Below are positions 8,980 to 19,754 of a DNA stretch of 64,000 bases, in pieces. The position numbers and the translations under genes were made by a program. The stretch's first letter is position 1. Each line of letters starts with the position of its first letter. Location of the stretch: contig NZ_CP152474.1 of NCBI RefSeq assembly GCF_039727615.1, positions 2,666,001 through 2,730,000 on the forward strand, written 5' to 3'. The notes below the pieces were generated by a model that worked only from the letters and a program-made list of their open reading frames with translations, made no database searches and was not told the DNA's origin. The DNA comes from Leclercia sp. S52. Its GTDB lineage: Bacteria > Pseudomonadota > Gammaproteobacteria > Enterobacterales > Enterobacteriaceae.

Positions 8980-10508
8980 GTCTGATCGTCCGGACGTGAC
9001 ATCTCCAATGCGATCACGCGGGACGGCAGGCTGGCTTCCAGTAAGACGGTGATCAGTTCAAACAGTGGCGGAAACGTTTTTTCTGGTTCGGCATGGTCAT
9101 AGCCGGGAATAACATCCAGATCGCTGTCGAGAGAAAACGTCAGCATACTGCCCGCCATCTCGGTCACCAGTCCGCGCACCCAGGTGTTGAGCTCCAGTTC
9201 CAGCAGGCGACGATCCTTGGTGGTACCGATATTTTCGCGCTGGATCAGCTTCAGGTAGTGCGCGATACGGGACAGCAGGAAGATATAAGGCAGACGCGCG
9301 TTGATGCGGCTGTTGGCCGTGGCATCGGCAGTGTCATACAGCGCCGGTTTCTGCGTTGAGTTGGCCGAGAAGAAACAGGCGTAATCGCGGTTTTTATAGT
9401 ACGACAGCGGGATGAAGCCGAGATTGGCGAATTCAAACTCGCGGGTTTCCGGGATCATCACCTCAGACGGGATCTTCACCTGGTTGCCGGTACCCAGATC
9501 GTACAAATGGATCGGCAGGTCTTTCACTGCGCCACCGGCCTGCGGGCCACGGATCTGCACGCACCAGCCGTTATTGATAAAGCTCTTCACCATGTTGGAG
9601 GCAAAGGCAAAGGACGCGCTGGTCCAGAGGTATTTCTCGTGATCCGGGCCCTTCACCTGCTCAACGTAGTTAAAGCTGCGCACCGGCACGGTGTCCGGGC
9701 CATACGGCAGGCGCCCTAGCACGCGCGGCATTACCAGCCCGATATAGCGGGAATCGTCGGTATCACGGAAGGATTTCCATTTAATGTACTCGGCACGGTC
9801 GAAGTAGTTGCCAATATCTTTAATGGCCGCCACCTCTTCCATCGACTCTTTCAGGAAGAATTTTGGTCCGACCGATCCGATAAACGGCATATGCGCCGCG
9901 GCGGAGACTTTGGAGATGTTGCGCAGCAGCGCCACGTCCTGCGGGCTGGCGTCAAACTCCCAGGAGGAGATCACCGAACCAATCGGCTCGCCGCCCGGGG
10001 TATCGTACTCAGCGGTATAGGTGTGCCAGTATAGACCGCTCTGGATCAGCTCCGGCGCATCTTCAAAGTCCTGGCGCAGATCGTCTTTGGACACATCCAG
10101 AATTTCTGTTTTCACGTTCTGACGATAGTCGGTATTGTCGACCAGCTGCTTCAGGCCGCGCCACAGGGACTCCACCTTCTGGAATTCTTCATGGTGCATC
10201 ACCGCATCCAGCTGGCGGCTGATTTGAAAATCCAGCTCTGCGATATGATGGTCGATCAGCGTTTTGTCGAGCTTTTCCACCTGCTGGCCGGATTTACGGA
10301 TACAGTCCATAAAGACCTGCATCGCAGCCGTCAGGCGCTCGCCCGCAGGCGCATCTGCCAGCGCAGCATCATCCAGAAACGCATTAATATCCCCGAGGCT
10401 GGACGCCGGGGTGAGGTTAATTTTTTCAAACAGGGAGGCGTAAACGCCCTCTTTTTCCAGTACGGTGGTTTGCCCCTGAGCAGAACCCGTTTCAGTATTT
10501 ACAGACAT
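8940..10508 (-). pseudogene. tssC: TssC truncated and fused to a TssK fragment
   Basis: Residues 1 to about 451 are the large sheath subunit TssC (ESLWRGLKQLVD, SSWEFDASPQDVALLRNISKV, RLPYGPDTVPVRSFNY). The normal TssC C terminus, which makes the sheath handshake and carries the last conserved strands, is absent. After LNTWVRGLVTEM the sequence continues in frame with AGSMLTFSLDSD and ASLPSRVIALEM, typical of the baseplate protein TssK, for about 60 residues, and then ends. The start at 10508 has GGGA upstream. It follows tssB by 42 bases. A fusion lacking the TssC tail should not form a working sheath. Confidence 0.82.
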
Positions 10509-10550
10509 CAGCATATTCCCGGTTAATCCATTAAAAGAGATACCCACGTT

Positions 10551-11043
10551 TTATTTCGGGGCAAGCGCACTCATTTCGTCGCGTAATTCCTGAGACAGCG
10601 CCGGATCCTTGAGGATTTTCTCGAGCTCTTTTCTGAAAGTGGCGTTATCAAGGAGATTGGATTTCAGATCGCGTAATAAATTACGCATGGCCAGCATGGC
10701 GCGAAGCTGAGGAATTTGACGGGCAACCTGTTCGGGTTCGAAATCTTTCATGCTGGAAAACTGCAGTTGGATATTTTCTTCTGCACTTTCACCAGCAAGG
10801 GTGTTCTGTACGGCGAGGTTAATTTCCGGGTTAAATTCTGAAAGTACACTGTCGAAGTTATTTTTATTGACGTTAATTTTCTCCCGCTCTGATAAGGGCC
10901 GATTTTCTTTGCCATTACTGAAATCACCAACGGTAAGGAGCTTAAGCGGCAATTCAACTTTCTTTTGTGCGCCCCCCCGTATGGAGAGCCAGTTTAAGAT
11001 TTATACGTGCCTTGGGCACTTCATTCTGAAATGTATCAGCCAT
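10551..11043 (-). CDS. tssB: T6SS sheath small subunit TssB (frameshifted in this sequence)
   Basis: This is the small contractile-sheath subunit, which pairs with TssC. The protein begins MADTFQNEVPKARINL and, after the break, continues VELPLKLLTVGDFSNGKENR with the conserved Arg/Glu-rich core. A run of seven C at 10972-10978 shifts the frame; removing one base gives a continuous protein of about 163 residues, the family size. It is the first gene of the minus-strand T6SS cluster. The break falls in a homopolymer, like ten others in the window, so it may be a base-calling error. Confidence 0.8.
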
Positions 11044-11394
11044 AGCAGTCCCTTTTCCTTAAGGAATAGTTATTAAGTAAAACTACATTTGTTCGCAAAG
11101 GCGATAGTAGAACAAGTAATTACGATGAATCAACTAACTGATGGTCCAAAAATAGACTTGCCTCAAATACTTATTTCTCACTCCCATAGTAAGCAATATT
11201 AAACAGCCTCTATACATTCGTGATATTGATCTTTTCTGCGTAAATAAAAAAGGAAATATCTATTGGCGAAGCGGATAATATATTAATATCCAACAATTGT
11301 TTTGATGGGAATAAATGAAAGTTATAAATTTACAGATAAGATAATAACAGAAAATAAAAATCTGGGTAGGTTTCTACATAACCTGAGAGTTAAT
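11044..11394. other. gap upstream of the T6SS cluster
   Basis: This is an AT-rich intergenic stretch between tssB and the end of mppA. Both flanking genes are on the minus strand. No gene is supported; it should hold the promoter for the tssB-led cluster, but I cannot point to a convincing -35/-10 pair. Confidence 0.5.
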
Positions 11395-11423
11395 AAAATA
11401 CTGGCGCTGAAAGTCAGCGCCAG
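11395..11423 (-). terminator. mppA terminator hairpin
   Basis: A perfect ten-base inverted repeat (CTGGCGCTGA at 11401-11410, partner at 11414-11423) with a three-base loop. On the minus strand it is followed by TATTTTATT. It lies 25 bases after the mppA stop. Confidence 0.75.
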
Positions 11424-11447
11424 TTACGGTTATAAAATAACGCCCTG

Positions 11448-13064
11448 TCAATGCTTCTCGATATACATTGTGCGGCTGTACGCCACGTCTTCCGGGTTAT
11501 TAATTGGATACCCTTTCACCCAGGGTTTGATTAAACGCCCGTTGGTATACTGATAGATCGGCGCGATCGGCGCTTTTTCCGCAAGGATTTTCTCTGCCGT
11601 ATTGTAATCCGCGTTACGGGCCTTCGCGGTGGTCTCCAGCGACGCCTGATTAATCACCTTGTCATAGGCCGGATCGTTGAAGCGGGAAATATTGCCGGTA
11701 TGCGTGGAGGTCAGCAGCGAGAGGAAAGTCGACGGCTCGTTATAGTCCCCAACCCACGAGGCGCGGATCACATCGAAATTACCGGTGTTACGGCTGTCGA
11801 TATAAGTTTTCCACTCCTGGTTTTGCAGCTTCACGTCGACGCCGAGATTCTTTTTCCACATCGACGCCACAGCGATGGCGATCTTCTGGTGGTTTTCCGA
11901 GGTGTTGTATAGCAGCGTCAGCTTAAGCGGTTTTTGTGCGTTATAGCCTGCTGCCTGCAGCAGCGTTTTGGCCTGCGCGTTCATCTCTTCCTGGCTCATC
12001 TGTTCAAAGGGTGAGGGCTCAGGAGTAAAACCTGCGGTCACGTCCGGTGTGAAGTGCCATGCCGGTTTTTCGCCGGTGCCCAGCACTTTCTCCGCCATGA
12101 TCCGCCGGTCGATGGTCATGCTCAGCGCCAGACGCACCCGTGCATCCGCCGTAGGGCCTTTCTGGGTGTTGAAGGCGTAATAATAGGTGCCCAGCTGCGG
12201 TGGCGTATAGACCTGGCCCGGAATGTCCTTCAGCAGCTTCTGGTAGAGGTTTTTCGGGAATGACTCGGTGATGTCGATATCGTTCGCCAGATAGCGCTTG
12301 GTGGCAGACGACTCCTGGTTGATCGGGATAAAGGTCACTTTCTGCAGCACCGTTTTATCATTATCCCAGTAGTGACTGTTGCGCTCGACGACCAGTTTCT
12401 CGTTCACCACCCGGTCTTTCAGGATATAGGCCCCATTGCCCACCAGCGCACCAGGGCGGGTCCACTCCGCGCCACTCTCCACGTTAGCTTTTTGTACCGG
12501 ATAGAAGGCGAAGCTTGCCGCCAGGTTGGCAAACCACGGCAGCGGTTTATCCAGCTGGACGCGCAGGGTTCTGTTATCCACGGCGGTCACGCCCAACTTA
12601 TCCGGTGTGGCCTTGCCGTCGATGATAGCCTGCGCGTTACTGATCCCGGCCAGCGCCGCAAACCAGGCAAACGGCGACGTCGTTTTCGGATCGACCAGAC
12701 GCTGCCAGCTGTAGACAAAATCCTGTGCGGTGACGGGGGTACCGTCGGACCATTGGGCGTTCTCGCGCAAGGTGAAGGTCCAGGCGCGGTTATCGTTACT
12801 CTGCCAGCGGGTGGCCACACCCGGTACCAGTTCGCCCTTTTCGTTCTGATTAACGAGGCCTTCGAACAGATCGCGGATCACCTGAATCTCGGGCAGCCCC
12901 ACCGCTTTGGCGGGATCCAGTGAAGCGGGTTCATCTTTAATATGACGCACCAGCTCCTGCTTTGGCGCCAGCGTCGTTCCGGAAGGCACATCCGCAGCAA
13001 AGGAATAAGAAGAGAGGCCACACAACCACAGGGCAGAACAAATCAACGAAACCGGATGCTTCAT
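11448..13064 (-). CDS. mppA: murein tripeptide/oligopeptide-binding protein MppA
   Basis: A 538-residue periplasmic solute-binding protein of the SBP_bac_5 family, near-identical in layout to E. coli MppA. The start at 13064 (MKHPVSLICSALWL) gives a signal peptide cleaved after about residue 23, and GGGGAT lies upstream. The family signature HIKDEPASLDPAKAVGLPEIQV is near the mature N terminus. MppA binds L-Ala-gamma-D-Glu-meso-DAP and hands it to the Opp permease. The neighbours mpaA and ycjG process the same peptide in the cytoplasm, so the three form a murein-recycling set, though mpaA is transcribed divergently. Confidence 0.96.
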   Translation of the reverse strand: MKHPVSLICSALWLCGLSSYSFAADVPSGTTLAPKQELVRHIKDEPASLDPAKAVGLPEIQVIRDLFEGLVNQNEKGELVPGVATRWQSNDNRAWTFTLRENAQWSDGTPVTAQDFVYSWQRLVDPKTTSPFAWFAALAGISNAQAIIDGKATPDKLGVTAVDNRTLRVQLDKPLPWFANLAASFAFYPVQKANVESGAEWTRPGALVGNGAYILKDRVVNEKLVVERNSHYWDNDKTVLQKVTFIPINQESSATKRYLANDIDITESFPKNLYQKLLKDIPGQVYTPPQLGTYYYAFNTQKGPTADARVRLALSMTIDRRIMAEKVLGTGEKPAWHFTPDVTAGFTPEPSPFEQMSQEEMNAQAKTLLQAAGYNAQKPLKLTLLYNTSENHQKIAIAVASMWKKNLGVDVKLQNQEWKTYIDSRNTGNFDVIRASWVGDYNEPSTFLSLLTSTHTGNISRFNDPAYDKVINQASLETTAKARNADYNTAEKILAEKAPIAPIYQYTNGRLIKPWVKGYPINNPEDVAYSRTMYIEKH

Positions 13065-13249
13065 GAGATCCCCTTTGAAATGATGGGTAACGAGCAGATG
13101 CGTAATTATTTGTTTCAGAACAGGGAAATGCAAACAACTTCCGTCGGAAAGTTGAATTCCGTCGGTTTTGTTCCGGCGCTGAAACTATTTGATTAACCGT
13201 GTGTTTTGCACAACACTGCCAGTAGTATAAATCTGATTCAGGAACGTCT

Positions 13250-13963
13250 ATGTCCCTTACTCGCCCAAGAACGGAACGTGGCGCTTTCCCGCCTGGAACT
13301 GAACACTATGGCCGTTCATTCCTCGGCGCGCCCTTGATCTGGTTCCCGGCACCGCAGGCCGATCGCAACAGCGGCCTGATCATTGCGGGCACCCATGGTG
13401 ATGAAAACTCCTCCATCGTGACCCTCTCCTGCGCCCTGCGCACCCTGGCCCCTGAACTGCGTCGACATCATGTTGTTTTGACCGTCAACCCGGACGGCTG
13501 TCAGCTGGGATTGCGCGCCAACGCCCGCGGCGTGGATTTGAACCGTAACTTCCCGGCGGCCAACTGGCGTGAAGGCGAGACGGTCTACCGCTGGAACAGT
13601 GCAGCTCAGGATCGGGATGTGGTGTTGCTCACCGGGGATAAACCCGGCTCAGAACCGGAGACGGAGGCGCTGTGTCACCTGATCCATAAACTGCATCCGG
13701 CCTGGGTGGTATCGTTTCACGATCCGCTGGCCTGCATTGAAGATCCAGGTCATACCGCGCTTGGGCGCTGGCTGGCGGATGCGTTTTCGCTGCCGCTGGT
13801 CACCAGCGTGGGCTATGAAACGCCGGGTTCGTTTGGCAGCTGGTGTGCCGATTTAAGCCTGCACTGCATCACCGCCGAGTTCCCGCCGATCTCGTCCGAC
13901 GAGGCCAGCGAGAAATACCTGAGAGCAATGACCGATCTGCTGCGCTGGGAACCTCAAAGATGA
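13250..13963 (+). CDS. mpaA: murein tripeptide amidase MpaA
   Basis: A 237-residue cytoplasmic zinc carboxypeptidase-like enzyme. It cuts the gamma-D-Glu-DAP bond of the recycled murein tripeptide, yielding L-Ala-D-Glu and DAP. Zinc ligands are visible in GTHGDENSS and in VSFHDPLACIED, and the family block GVDLNRNFPAANW is intact. It ends ten bases inside the convergent ycjG stop region. It is divergent from mppA across 185 bases. Length is close to the E. coli protein (about 240). Confidence 0.95.
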   Translation: MSLTRPRTERGAFPPGTEHYGRSFLGAPLIWFPAPQADRNSGLIIAGTHGDENSSIVTLSCALRTLAPELRRHHVVLTVNPDGCQLGLRANARGVDLNRNFPAANWREGETVYRWNSAAQDRDVVLLTGDKPGSEPETEALCHLIHKLHPAWVVSFHDPLACIEDPGHTALGRWLADAFSLPLVTSVGYETPGSFGSWCADLSLHCITAEFPPISSDEASEKYLRAMTDLLRWEPQR

Positions 13964-14920
13964 ACCACGCCGGTGCTGTAATGCAGCGCCGGTGAGACAT
14001 CCACCGCCAGCCAGGTCGGGCCATCCAGATCGGCAAACTGTACCTCGCCCGCCAGCGGTAAAGCCGCATTAATCGCCCGCGAGGTGCAGAGCATACAGCC
14101 GAGCATCAGCGCAAAACCGTTCTCCCTTGCCTCGGCGGCCAGCGCCAGCGCTTCGGTGATGCCCCCGGTTTTATCCAGCTTAAGATTCACCATCTCGTAA
14201 CGCCCTTTCAGGGCAGGCAGGCTCGCGCGCGTATGGCAGCTTTCGTCGGCGCAAATGGGCAGCGGATGAATAAAATTCGCCAGGGCGGCATCGTCGCCCG
14301 CAGGCAGGGGCTGTTCGAGCATGGCGACATTCAGATCCGCCAGCAGCTGACAGCGGGCGGCCAACCCTTCGCTACGCCAGGATTCATTGGCATCAACAAT
14401 CAGCGTAGCCTCCGGCACGGCGGCGCGAATGGCGACCATCCGCTCGCTGATCAGGTGATCGTCCAGCTTCACTTTCAGCAGGCGCGCCCCGGCGGCATAC
14501 AGGGCTTTCGCGCTGGCGGCCATCTGGGCGGGTTCGCCGATCACTACCGTCTGCGCGGTCACCACCGTTTGCGGCAGCGTCGCTCCGGCCAGGGCAGCCA
14601 GGGGGATCCCCTGCTGGCGCGCGGCTAAATCCCACAGGGCGCAGTCAATAGCGTTGCGCGCCGCACCGGGGGGGCAACAGCGTCTGTAGCGCTTCCCGGC
14701 TAAGCCCCTGCTCAAGTTGCGGCCCGAGCGCCATAATCTGCGCCATCACCGAGGCGATGCTTTCACCATATCGCGGGTAAGGCGTACATTCCCCCACCCC
14801 TTTGACACCCTCTTCCTCTATTTCGACCACCACCACGCAGGCCTCGCTCCGTGTTCCCCGGGAGATCACAAACGGCGAATGTAATGGCCAGGCTTCTTCA
14901 TAAACCTTGAGGGTTCTCAT
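13954..14920 (-). CDS. ycjG: L-Ala-D/L-Glu epimerase (frameshifted in this sequence)
   Basis: This is an enolase-superfamily enzyme that converts L-Ala-D-Glu from murein turnover into L-Ala-L-Glu. Catalytic KxK is seen in LLKVKLDDHL, metal ligands in LIVDANESW and the second lysine in MVNLKLDKTGG. Reading breaks at a run of seven G at 14668-14674; removing one base gives exactly 321 residues, as in E. coli. The ATG at 14920 is preferred, with AGGAG upstream, over GTG at 14923. It is convergent with mpaA, whose product feeds it. Confidence 0.92.
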
Positions 14921-15025
14921 CACTCACTCCTGTATAGCGGCTTCGCGTAAATAGGGTTTGCTGTGCTATTGGCTGATGACATACACTAACGGCGACGTTA
15001 ACTATATGTAAACAGGAAGATAACT

Positions 15026-15532
15026 ATGTCACAACTCGTTCATTTCCAGGGCAACCCGGTTTCTGTTGCAGGATCCATTCCTCAGACTGGCAGCAAAGCG
15101 CAGGCGTTTACGCTCGTGGCAAAAGATCTGTCTGACGTCGTGCTGAGCCAGTTTGCCGGCAAGCGTAAAGTGCTGAACATTTTCCCAAGCATCGATACCG
15201 GCGTGTGTGCCGCATCTGTGCGTAAATTCAACCAGCTGGCGACTGAAATGGACAACACCGTTGTGCTGTGCATCTCCGCCGACCTGCCGTTCGCCCAGTC
15301 CCGTTTCTGCGGAGCTGAAGGCCTGAGCAACGTTATCACCCTCTCCACCCTGCGCAACCCGGAATTCCTGGAGCAGTACGGTGTGGGCATCGCTGAAGGC
15401 GCCCTGAAAGGCCTGGCAGCCCGCGCGGTTGTGGTGATCGACGAAAACGACACCGTCGTGTTCAGCCACCTGGTGAATGAAATCACCACCGAGCCGGACT
15501 ATGCTGCTGCGCTGGAAGCGCTGAAAGCGTAA
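15026..15532 (+). CDS. tpx: thiol peroxidase Tpx
   Basis: A 168-residue peroxiredoxin that reduces lipid and alkyl hydroperoxides using thioredoxin. The peroxidatic cysteine is in [12 protein letters not shown] (about residue 61) and the resolving cysteine in SRFCGAEGL (about residue 95). Length and sequence match enterobacterial Tpx. It is a single gene with its own terminator shared with the convergent tyrR. Confidence 0.98.
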   Translation: MSQLVHFQGNPVSVAGSIPQTGSKAQAFTLVAKDLSDVVLSQFAGKRKVLNIFPSIDTGVCAASVRKFNQLATEMDNTVVLCISADLPFAQSRFCGAEGLSNVITLSTLRNPEFLEQYGVGIAEGALKGLAARAVVVIDENDTVVFSHLVNEITTEPDYAAALEALKA

Positions 15533-15542
15533 GACCAAAAAG

Positions 15543-15568
15543 AAAGCCTCCCTGCGGAGGCTTTTTTT
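15543..15568. terminator. bidirectional terminator between tpx and tyrR
   Basis: The stem AAAGCCTCC/GGAGGCTTT with a four-base loop is followed by a T run on the plus strand. On the minus strand it is followed by CTTTTT. It sits between two convergent genes and can serve both. Confidence 0.9.
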
Positions 15569-15572
15569 GTTT

Positions 15573-17114
15573 TTACTCGTCACCCTTCTTCTGGCTCAGA
15601 CCATACTCGCGCAGCTTATTGGCGATAGCGGTATGAGACACGCCCAGGCGTTTCGCCAGCTTACGGGTGCTGGGATAGTTACGATAAAGCTGCGTCAGCA
15701 CCGAGCGCTCAAAGCGGCTAGTGATGTCGTCCAGCGACCCTTCCATAGCCTCTTCGCCCACCGCCACCGTACCGGCGTCGTAATCCGGCAGCAAAATATC
15801 CTGCGGTCGCAGCTCATAGCCTTCAAGCTGGGTCAGCGCCCGATAGATCGCGTTTTTCAACTGACGAATATTGCCCGGCCAGCCGTAACGGGTGAGTACG
15901 GTATTGAGGTCGGCCGAGAACTTCGGTCGCGGGATGCCCTGCTCATCGGCAAAGCGCGCCACAAACAGCTCGGTCAGCGGCATGATGTCCTGCGGGCAAT
16001 CGCGCAGTGGCGGGATATTTAGCGTCAGTACGTTAAGGCGATAATAGAGATCTTCGCGGAAGACGCCCTTCTGCACCAGCTCCACCAGATTCTTCTGGGT
16101 GGCGCAGATCACGCGCACATCCACATGCACCTCATGATCTTCCCCCACCCGGCGGAAGGTGCCGTCATTGAGAAAACGCAGCAGTTTGGCCTGCATGCGT
16201 GGCGACATTTCGCCAATCTCGTCTAGCAGCACCGAGCCGCCGTTGGCCTGTTCAAAGAAGCCTTTTTTACCTTCCGGGGCGTGGCCGAACAGCTCGCTTT
16301 CGACGGCATCTTCCGGGATAGAGGCACAGTTCAGCGCCAGGTAAGGTTTCGCCGCGCGCGGACCGGCCTGATGAACCGCATGGGCCAGCAGATCTTTGCC
16401 GGTGCCGGTATCGCCAGTGATCAATAACGGTGCCGCCAGATTTGCCAGCTTGCGCGCCTGCTCCACCACGTGGCGCATTTTCGGGCTGACGGCAATAATC
16501 TGGCTGAAGGCCCCGACATCCTGGCTCGACAGGTTTTGCAGCTGGCGTCCCATGCGGACCGTCGAGCGCAGCATAATCACCGAGCCGGTCAGGGTACGGT
16601 CGTCGTTATCGCCCTGCAGGTAGACCGGAGTGATCTCCATCAGGAAGTTCTGGCCGTTGATGATCACATGTTCGCTGTGGGTCGACCGCGGATTACTCTC
16701 CAGCCAGCGCTGGAAGTTGAAGCCGGGGATCAGCTGGGCGGCATTGTGGCTGCTCAGTTTGTCCTGCTCCTGGGCAAACAGCTGGCAACTCGCCAGGTTG
16801 GCCCGGTCAATTTTGCCCTTCAGATCCAGGGATAAGAACGGCTCCGGCATCGCTTCCAGCAGCGCGCTCAGGGCCAGATGCTCGCGCTCGGAGGGCATCC
16901 ACGGCACGGTGCGCACGTCCGTAACGCCAGCGATACGGCGGATTTCAGCCATTAAGCTGCTGAATGTATCGAATGCAATTTCGGCAAAGTTCAGGTAAAT
17001 CTTCCCGATAGGGTCGATCTCAATTCCGCGCAGATCAATGCTACGCAAAACAAGGAGATCGAGTAACTCGCGAGTCAGGCCGAGACGGTCCTTACAAAAC
17101 ACTTCCAGACGCAT
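15573..17114 (-). CDS. tyrR: transcriptional regulator TyrR
   Basis: This 513-residue regulator of aromatic amino acid synthesis and transport responds to tyrosine, phenylalanine and tryptophan. An N-terminal ACT domain (MRLEVFCKDRLGLTRELLDLL) is followed by a PAS domain (about 80-190), a central AAA+ domain with Walker A GDTGTGKD, and a C-terminal helix-turn-helix (KRLGVSHTAIANKLREYGL). As in E. coli TyrR, the sigma-54 contact loop is absent (FGHAPEGKKGF in its place), so it acts on sigma-70 promoters. It fits the window's aromatic theme with the trp operon, although TyrR does not directly control trpEDCBA. Confidence 0.97.
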   Translation of the reverse strand: MRLEVFCKDRLGLTRELLDLLVLRSIDLRGIEIDPIGKIYLNFAEIAFDTFSSLMAEIRRIAGVTDVRTVPWMPSEREHLALSALLEAMPEPFLSLDLKGKIDRANLASCQLFAQEQDKLSSHNAAQLIPGFNFQRWLESNPRSTHSEHVIINGQNFLMEITPVYLQGDNDDRTLTGSVIMLRSTVRMGRQLQNLSSQDVGAFSQIIAVSPKMRHVVEQARKLANLAAPLLITGDTGTGKDLLAHAVHQAGPRAAKPYLALNCASIPEDAVESELFGHAPEGKKGFFEQANGGSVLLDEIGEMSPRMQAKLLRFLNDGTFRRVGEDHEVHVDVRVICATQKNLVELVQKGVFREDLYYRLNVLTLNIPPLRDCPQDIMPLTELFVARFADEQGIPRPKFSADLNTVLTRYGWPGNIRQLKNAIYRALTQLEGYELRPQDILLPDYDAGTVAVGEEAMEGSLDDITSRFERSVLTQLYRNYPSTRKLAKRLGVSHTAIANKLREYGLSQKKGDE

Positions 17115-17241
17115 GGGAAAATCACTCTATAAACAGTAACTCTGAAATGATAAGCCAGATATCGGCGATCGGGAAGCAGGCTGTCAACAAAGATTGACAG
17201 CCTGTGAAGCGAGTGGCGGAATTATGTGCGAGGCGGGATTG

Positions 17242-18291
17242 CTACTGCGGTTTTTTGTTAAGCGTTTCTTTCAGCTGGCCGATTAATTCCCGGCGAAAAT
17301 CGCCCAGACGTGGTTTATCGTCCGCTGTCCACGGCAGAGGACGGCACAGCTCCATCGCTTTGATCCCAAGTCGTGCGGTCAGCAGCCCGGCACCAATCCC
17401 CTGAGCTGCGCGAGCCGAGAGACGCGCGGCCAGATCCTGTGACATCCAGTCCATCCCCACCTCGCGCACCACCTCGCTGGCCCCGGCAAAGGCCATGTTC
17501 AGCAATACCAGACGGAACAGTCGCAGGCGGCTGTAATAGCCCAGCTCAATGCCGTACAGCGTGGCGATGCGGTTAATCAGGCGCAGGTTACGCCAGGCGA
17601 TAAAGGCCATATCCACCAGCGCCAGCGGGCTGACGGCGATCATCAGGGTCGATTCTGCCGCCGAGCGGCTGATCTCCCGCCGTGCCTGGCTGTCGAGTAC
17701 CGGCTGCACCAGATGGGCATACAGCGAGACCACCTCACGGTCGTTCTGGGTTTCATGGATCGCGGCATACCAGCGCTGCAGCGCCGGATGCGACTGATCC
17801 AGCCCGGCCTGCTTCGCCAGTTTTTCGCAAAACGCCCGTCCGTTACCGGTGCCGTGGCTATGCAGCAGATCCCGGGCTTCGTCACGCTCGTGCGCGCGCT
17901 GGCGCAGTCGCCATAAGCGTCGCCATTCGGTGGCGACAGAACCCACGCCCGCCCCGACGATCAGGGCCCCGGCCGCGCAACCGCCCAGCGCCACCCAGTC
18001 CTGGGTCTGCCAGGCATTGATCGCCCACTGCACGCCTTGCCCCACAACCGTGACGCCGGTCAGCAGCAACCCGGCGCTGACCATTTTGCGCCACAGGCTG
18101 CGTTTAGGGCGCAGGGCGGCCTCGACCACGGCTTCGGCCTGCCCCTCTTCGGCGGGGAGCATGTCGGCTACAACCGGGGAAAACTGTTCGGCCTGAGTCG
18201 TATCAAATGTCTGCGCCGCCTTAAAGGCCTCATGCTGTTCCTGCTCCAGCGTGCCGCTAAAATCCATACGCGGTTTTAAGGGTTCGGTCAT
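17242..18291 (-). CDS. ycjF: YcjF inner-membrane protein
   Basis: A 349-residue member of the UPF0283 (DUF697) membrane proteins. An acidic N terminus is followed by two hydrophobic segments around residues 70-125 and a conserved C-terminal region ([41 protein letters not shown]). Its start overlaps the ycjX stop by four bases, so the two are cotranscribed. In E. coli ycjXF belongs to the phage-shock/heat-shock response; the exact function is unknown. Confidence 0.93.
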   Translation of the reverse strand: MTEPLKPRMDFSGTLEQEQHEAFKAAQTFDTTQAEQFSPVVADMLPAEEGQAEAVVEAALRPKRSLWRKMVSAGLLLTGVTVVGQGVQWAINAWQTQDWVALGGCAAGALIVGAGVGSVATEWRRLWRLRQRAHERDEARDLLHSHGTGNGRAFCEKLAKQAGLDQSHPALQRWYAAIHETQNDREVVSLYAHLVQPVLDSQARREISRSAAESTLMIAVSPLALVDMAFIAWRNLRLINRIATLYGIELGYYSRLRLFRLVLLNMAFAGASEVVREVGMDWMSQDLAARLSARAAQGIGAGLLTARLGIKAMELCRPLPWTADDKPRLGDFRRELIGQLKETLNKKPQ

Positions 18292-19685
18292 CGCAATTTA
18301 TCTCCAATCAAAAACTCCAGCGCGGCATCGAGGCGAATGTGCGGCAGCGGCTGGTCAACGTTCATTGTCTGTGGGCGAAAGGCTTCGAACTGGAAGCCCT
18401 GCTTTTGCCAGAACGCCTGGCCGGGCAGCCGGGCGGGCACCTCGCCGGGATAGACCGTCAGCGGTGCACCATCGCTCAGACGGTGACCGCGCAGGGCCGG
18501 GATCTTGTCGCCATTGACGTCAATCAACCCGCTCTGGGTGGCCTGCACCGAGGCCAGGCCCAGACAGTCCATGCTGATGCCCTCAAAGGCCGCGTTTTGC
18601 CAGGCATCCTGCACCAGCTGTTGCAGGAGCGACACCATATTGGCGTGCTGATCCACGGTGACGTGATCCGCCTTGGTGGCGGCAAACAGCAGTTTGTCGA
18701 TCACCGGGGAGAACAGGCGACGGAACAGCGTGCGCTGCCCGTAGTGGAAACTCTGCATCAGTTGGGTGAGCGCAAGACGCATGTCGTTGAAGGCCTGCGG
18801 CCCGCTGTTGAGCGGCTGCAGGCAATCCACCAGCACGATCTGGCGGTCGAAGCGTAAAAAGTGGTTGGTGTAGAACCCCTTCACCACTTTTTCGCAGTAG
18901 TAGTTGAAGCGTTCGCGCAGCATCCCGGCGTTAGTGTGTTTGTCCGCCTGGGCAAGTTTTGACTCGCCAAAGGCGTCCACGTCCGGCCACGGGAAGAACT
19001 GCAGCGCCGGGGCGCCCGCCATATCCCCCGGAAGTACAAAGCGTCCCGGCTGGATAAAGTGCAGCCCCTCTTTTTTGCATTGATGCAGGTAATCGGTCCA
19101 GGCCTCTGAGATGGCCGCCAGCCGGTTTTCGTCGGCGGGTGCCAGCGGATCCAGCCCTTCACACAGCGTACGCCAGCGGGCTGACCACTCCGCGCGTTGC
19201 CCCTGCAGCAGGCCGGTCATCTGTCGCGACCAGCTCAGGTAATCCTGGGTCAGCATCGGCAGATCGAGCAGCCATTCGCCGGGATAATCGACGATCTCCA
19301 GATAGAGGGTGGAGGTCTCTTTAAAATGACGCAGCAGCGAATCGTTAGAACGATAGCGCAGCGCCAGACGGATCTCGCTCACCCCACGGGTCGGCGTCGG
19401 CCAGGTGGGCGGGGAGCCATACAGCTGGGCCAGCCCTTCGTCATAGGTAAAACGAGGAATGCCAAAGTCGCGCTGGGGCACGCGCTTCACGCCGAGCAGG
19501 CGCTCTTCGCGCACGGCGCTCAGCAGGGGTAAACGCGCCCCGGCATGCAGGTTAAGCAGTTGATTGACCATCGCCGTAATAAAGGCGGTTTTGCCGCTGC
19601 GGCTCAGTCCGGTGACCGCCAGGCGCAAATGACGGTCAACCCCGCGATTGACCAGAGAGTTGAGTTCGTTTTTAAATCGCTTCAT
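18288..19685 (-). CDS. ycjX: YcjX nucleotide-binding stress protein
   Basis: A 465-residue P-loop protein with Walker [11 protein letters not shown] near residue 25 and the DUF463 blocks [13 protein letters not shown] and [13 protein letters not shown]. It resembles GTPases, and E. coli YcjX is a psp/heat-shock co-regulated protein of unclear role. The ATG at 19685 (MKRFKNELN) is chosen because AGGATGG lies just ahead; an ATG two codons upstream is also possible. It lies just downstream of the psp operon terminator on the same strand. Confidence 0.94.
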   Translation of the reverse strand: MKRFKNELNSLVNRGVDRHLRLAVTGLSRSGKTAFITAMVNQLLNLHAGARLPLLSAVREERLLGVKRVPQRDFGIPRFTYDEGLAQLYGSPPTWPTPTRGVSEIRLALRYRSNDSLLRHFKETSTLYLEIVDYPGEWLLDLPMLTQDYLSWSRQMTGLLQGQRAEWSARWRTLCEGLDPLAPADENRLAAISEAWTDYLHQCKKEGLHFIQPGRFVLPGDMAGAPALQFFPWPDVDAFGESKLAQADKHTNAGMLRERFNYYCEKVVKGFYTNHFLRFDRQIVLVDCLQPLNSGPQAFNDMRLALTQLMQSFHYGQRTLFRRLFSPVIDKLLFAATKADHVTVDQHANMVSLLQQLVQDAWQNAAFEGISMDCLGLASVQATQSGLIDVNGDKIPALRGHRLSDGAPLTVYPGEVPARLPGQAFWQKQGFQFEAFRPQTMNVDQPLPHIRLDAALEFLIGDKLR

Positions 19686-19754
19686 CGCCATCCTGTTCTG
19701 CCTGAAGGAATTATTGTTCTGAGAAATATGACATGGGGACAAGGAGAAGGGAAT

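Noticed and set aside
11302..11553. 83-codon plus-strand frame between tssB and mppA
   Set aside because: It runs through the mppA terminator hairpin and into the mppA 3' end, has no ribosome site or recognisable motif, and the composition is biased by AT-rich intergenic DNA.
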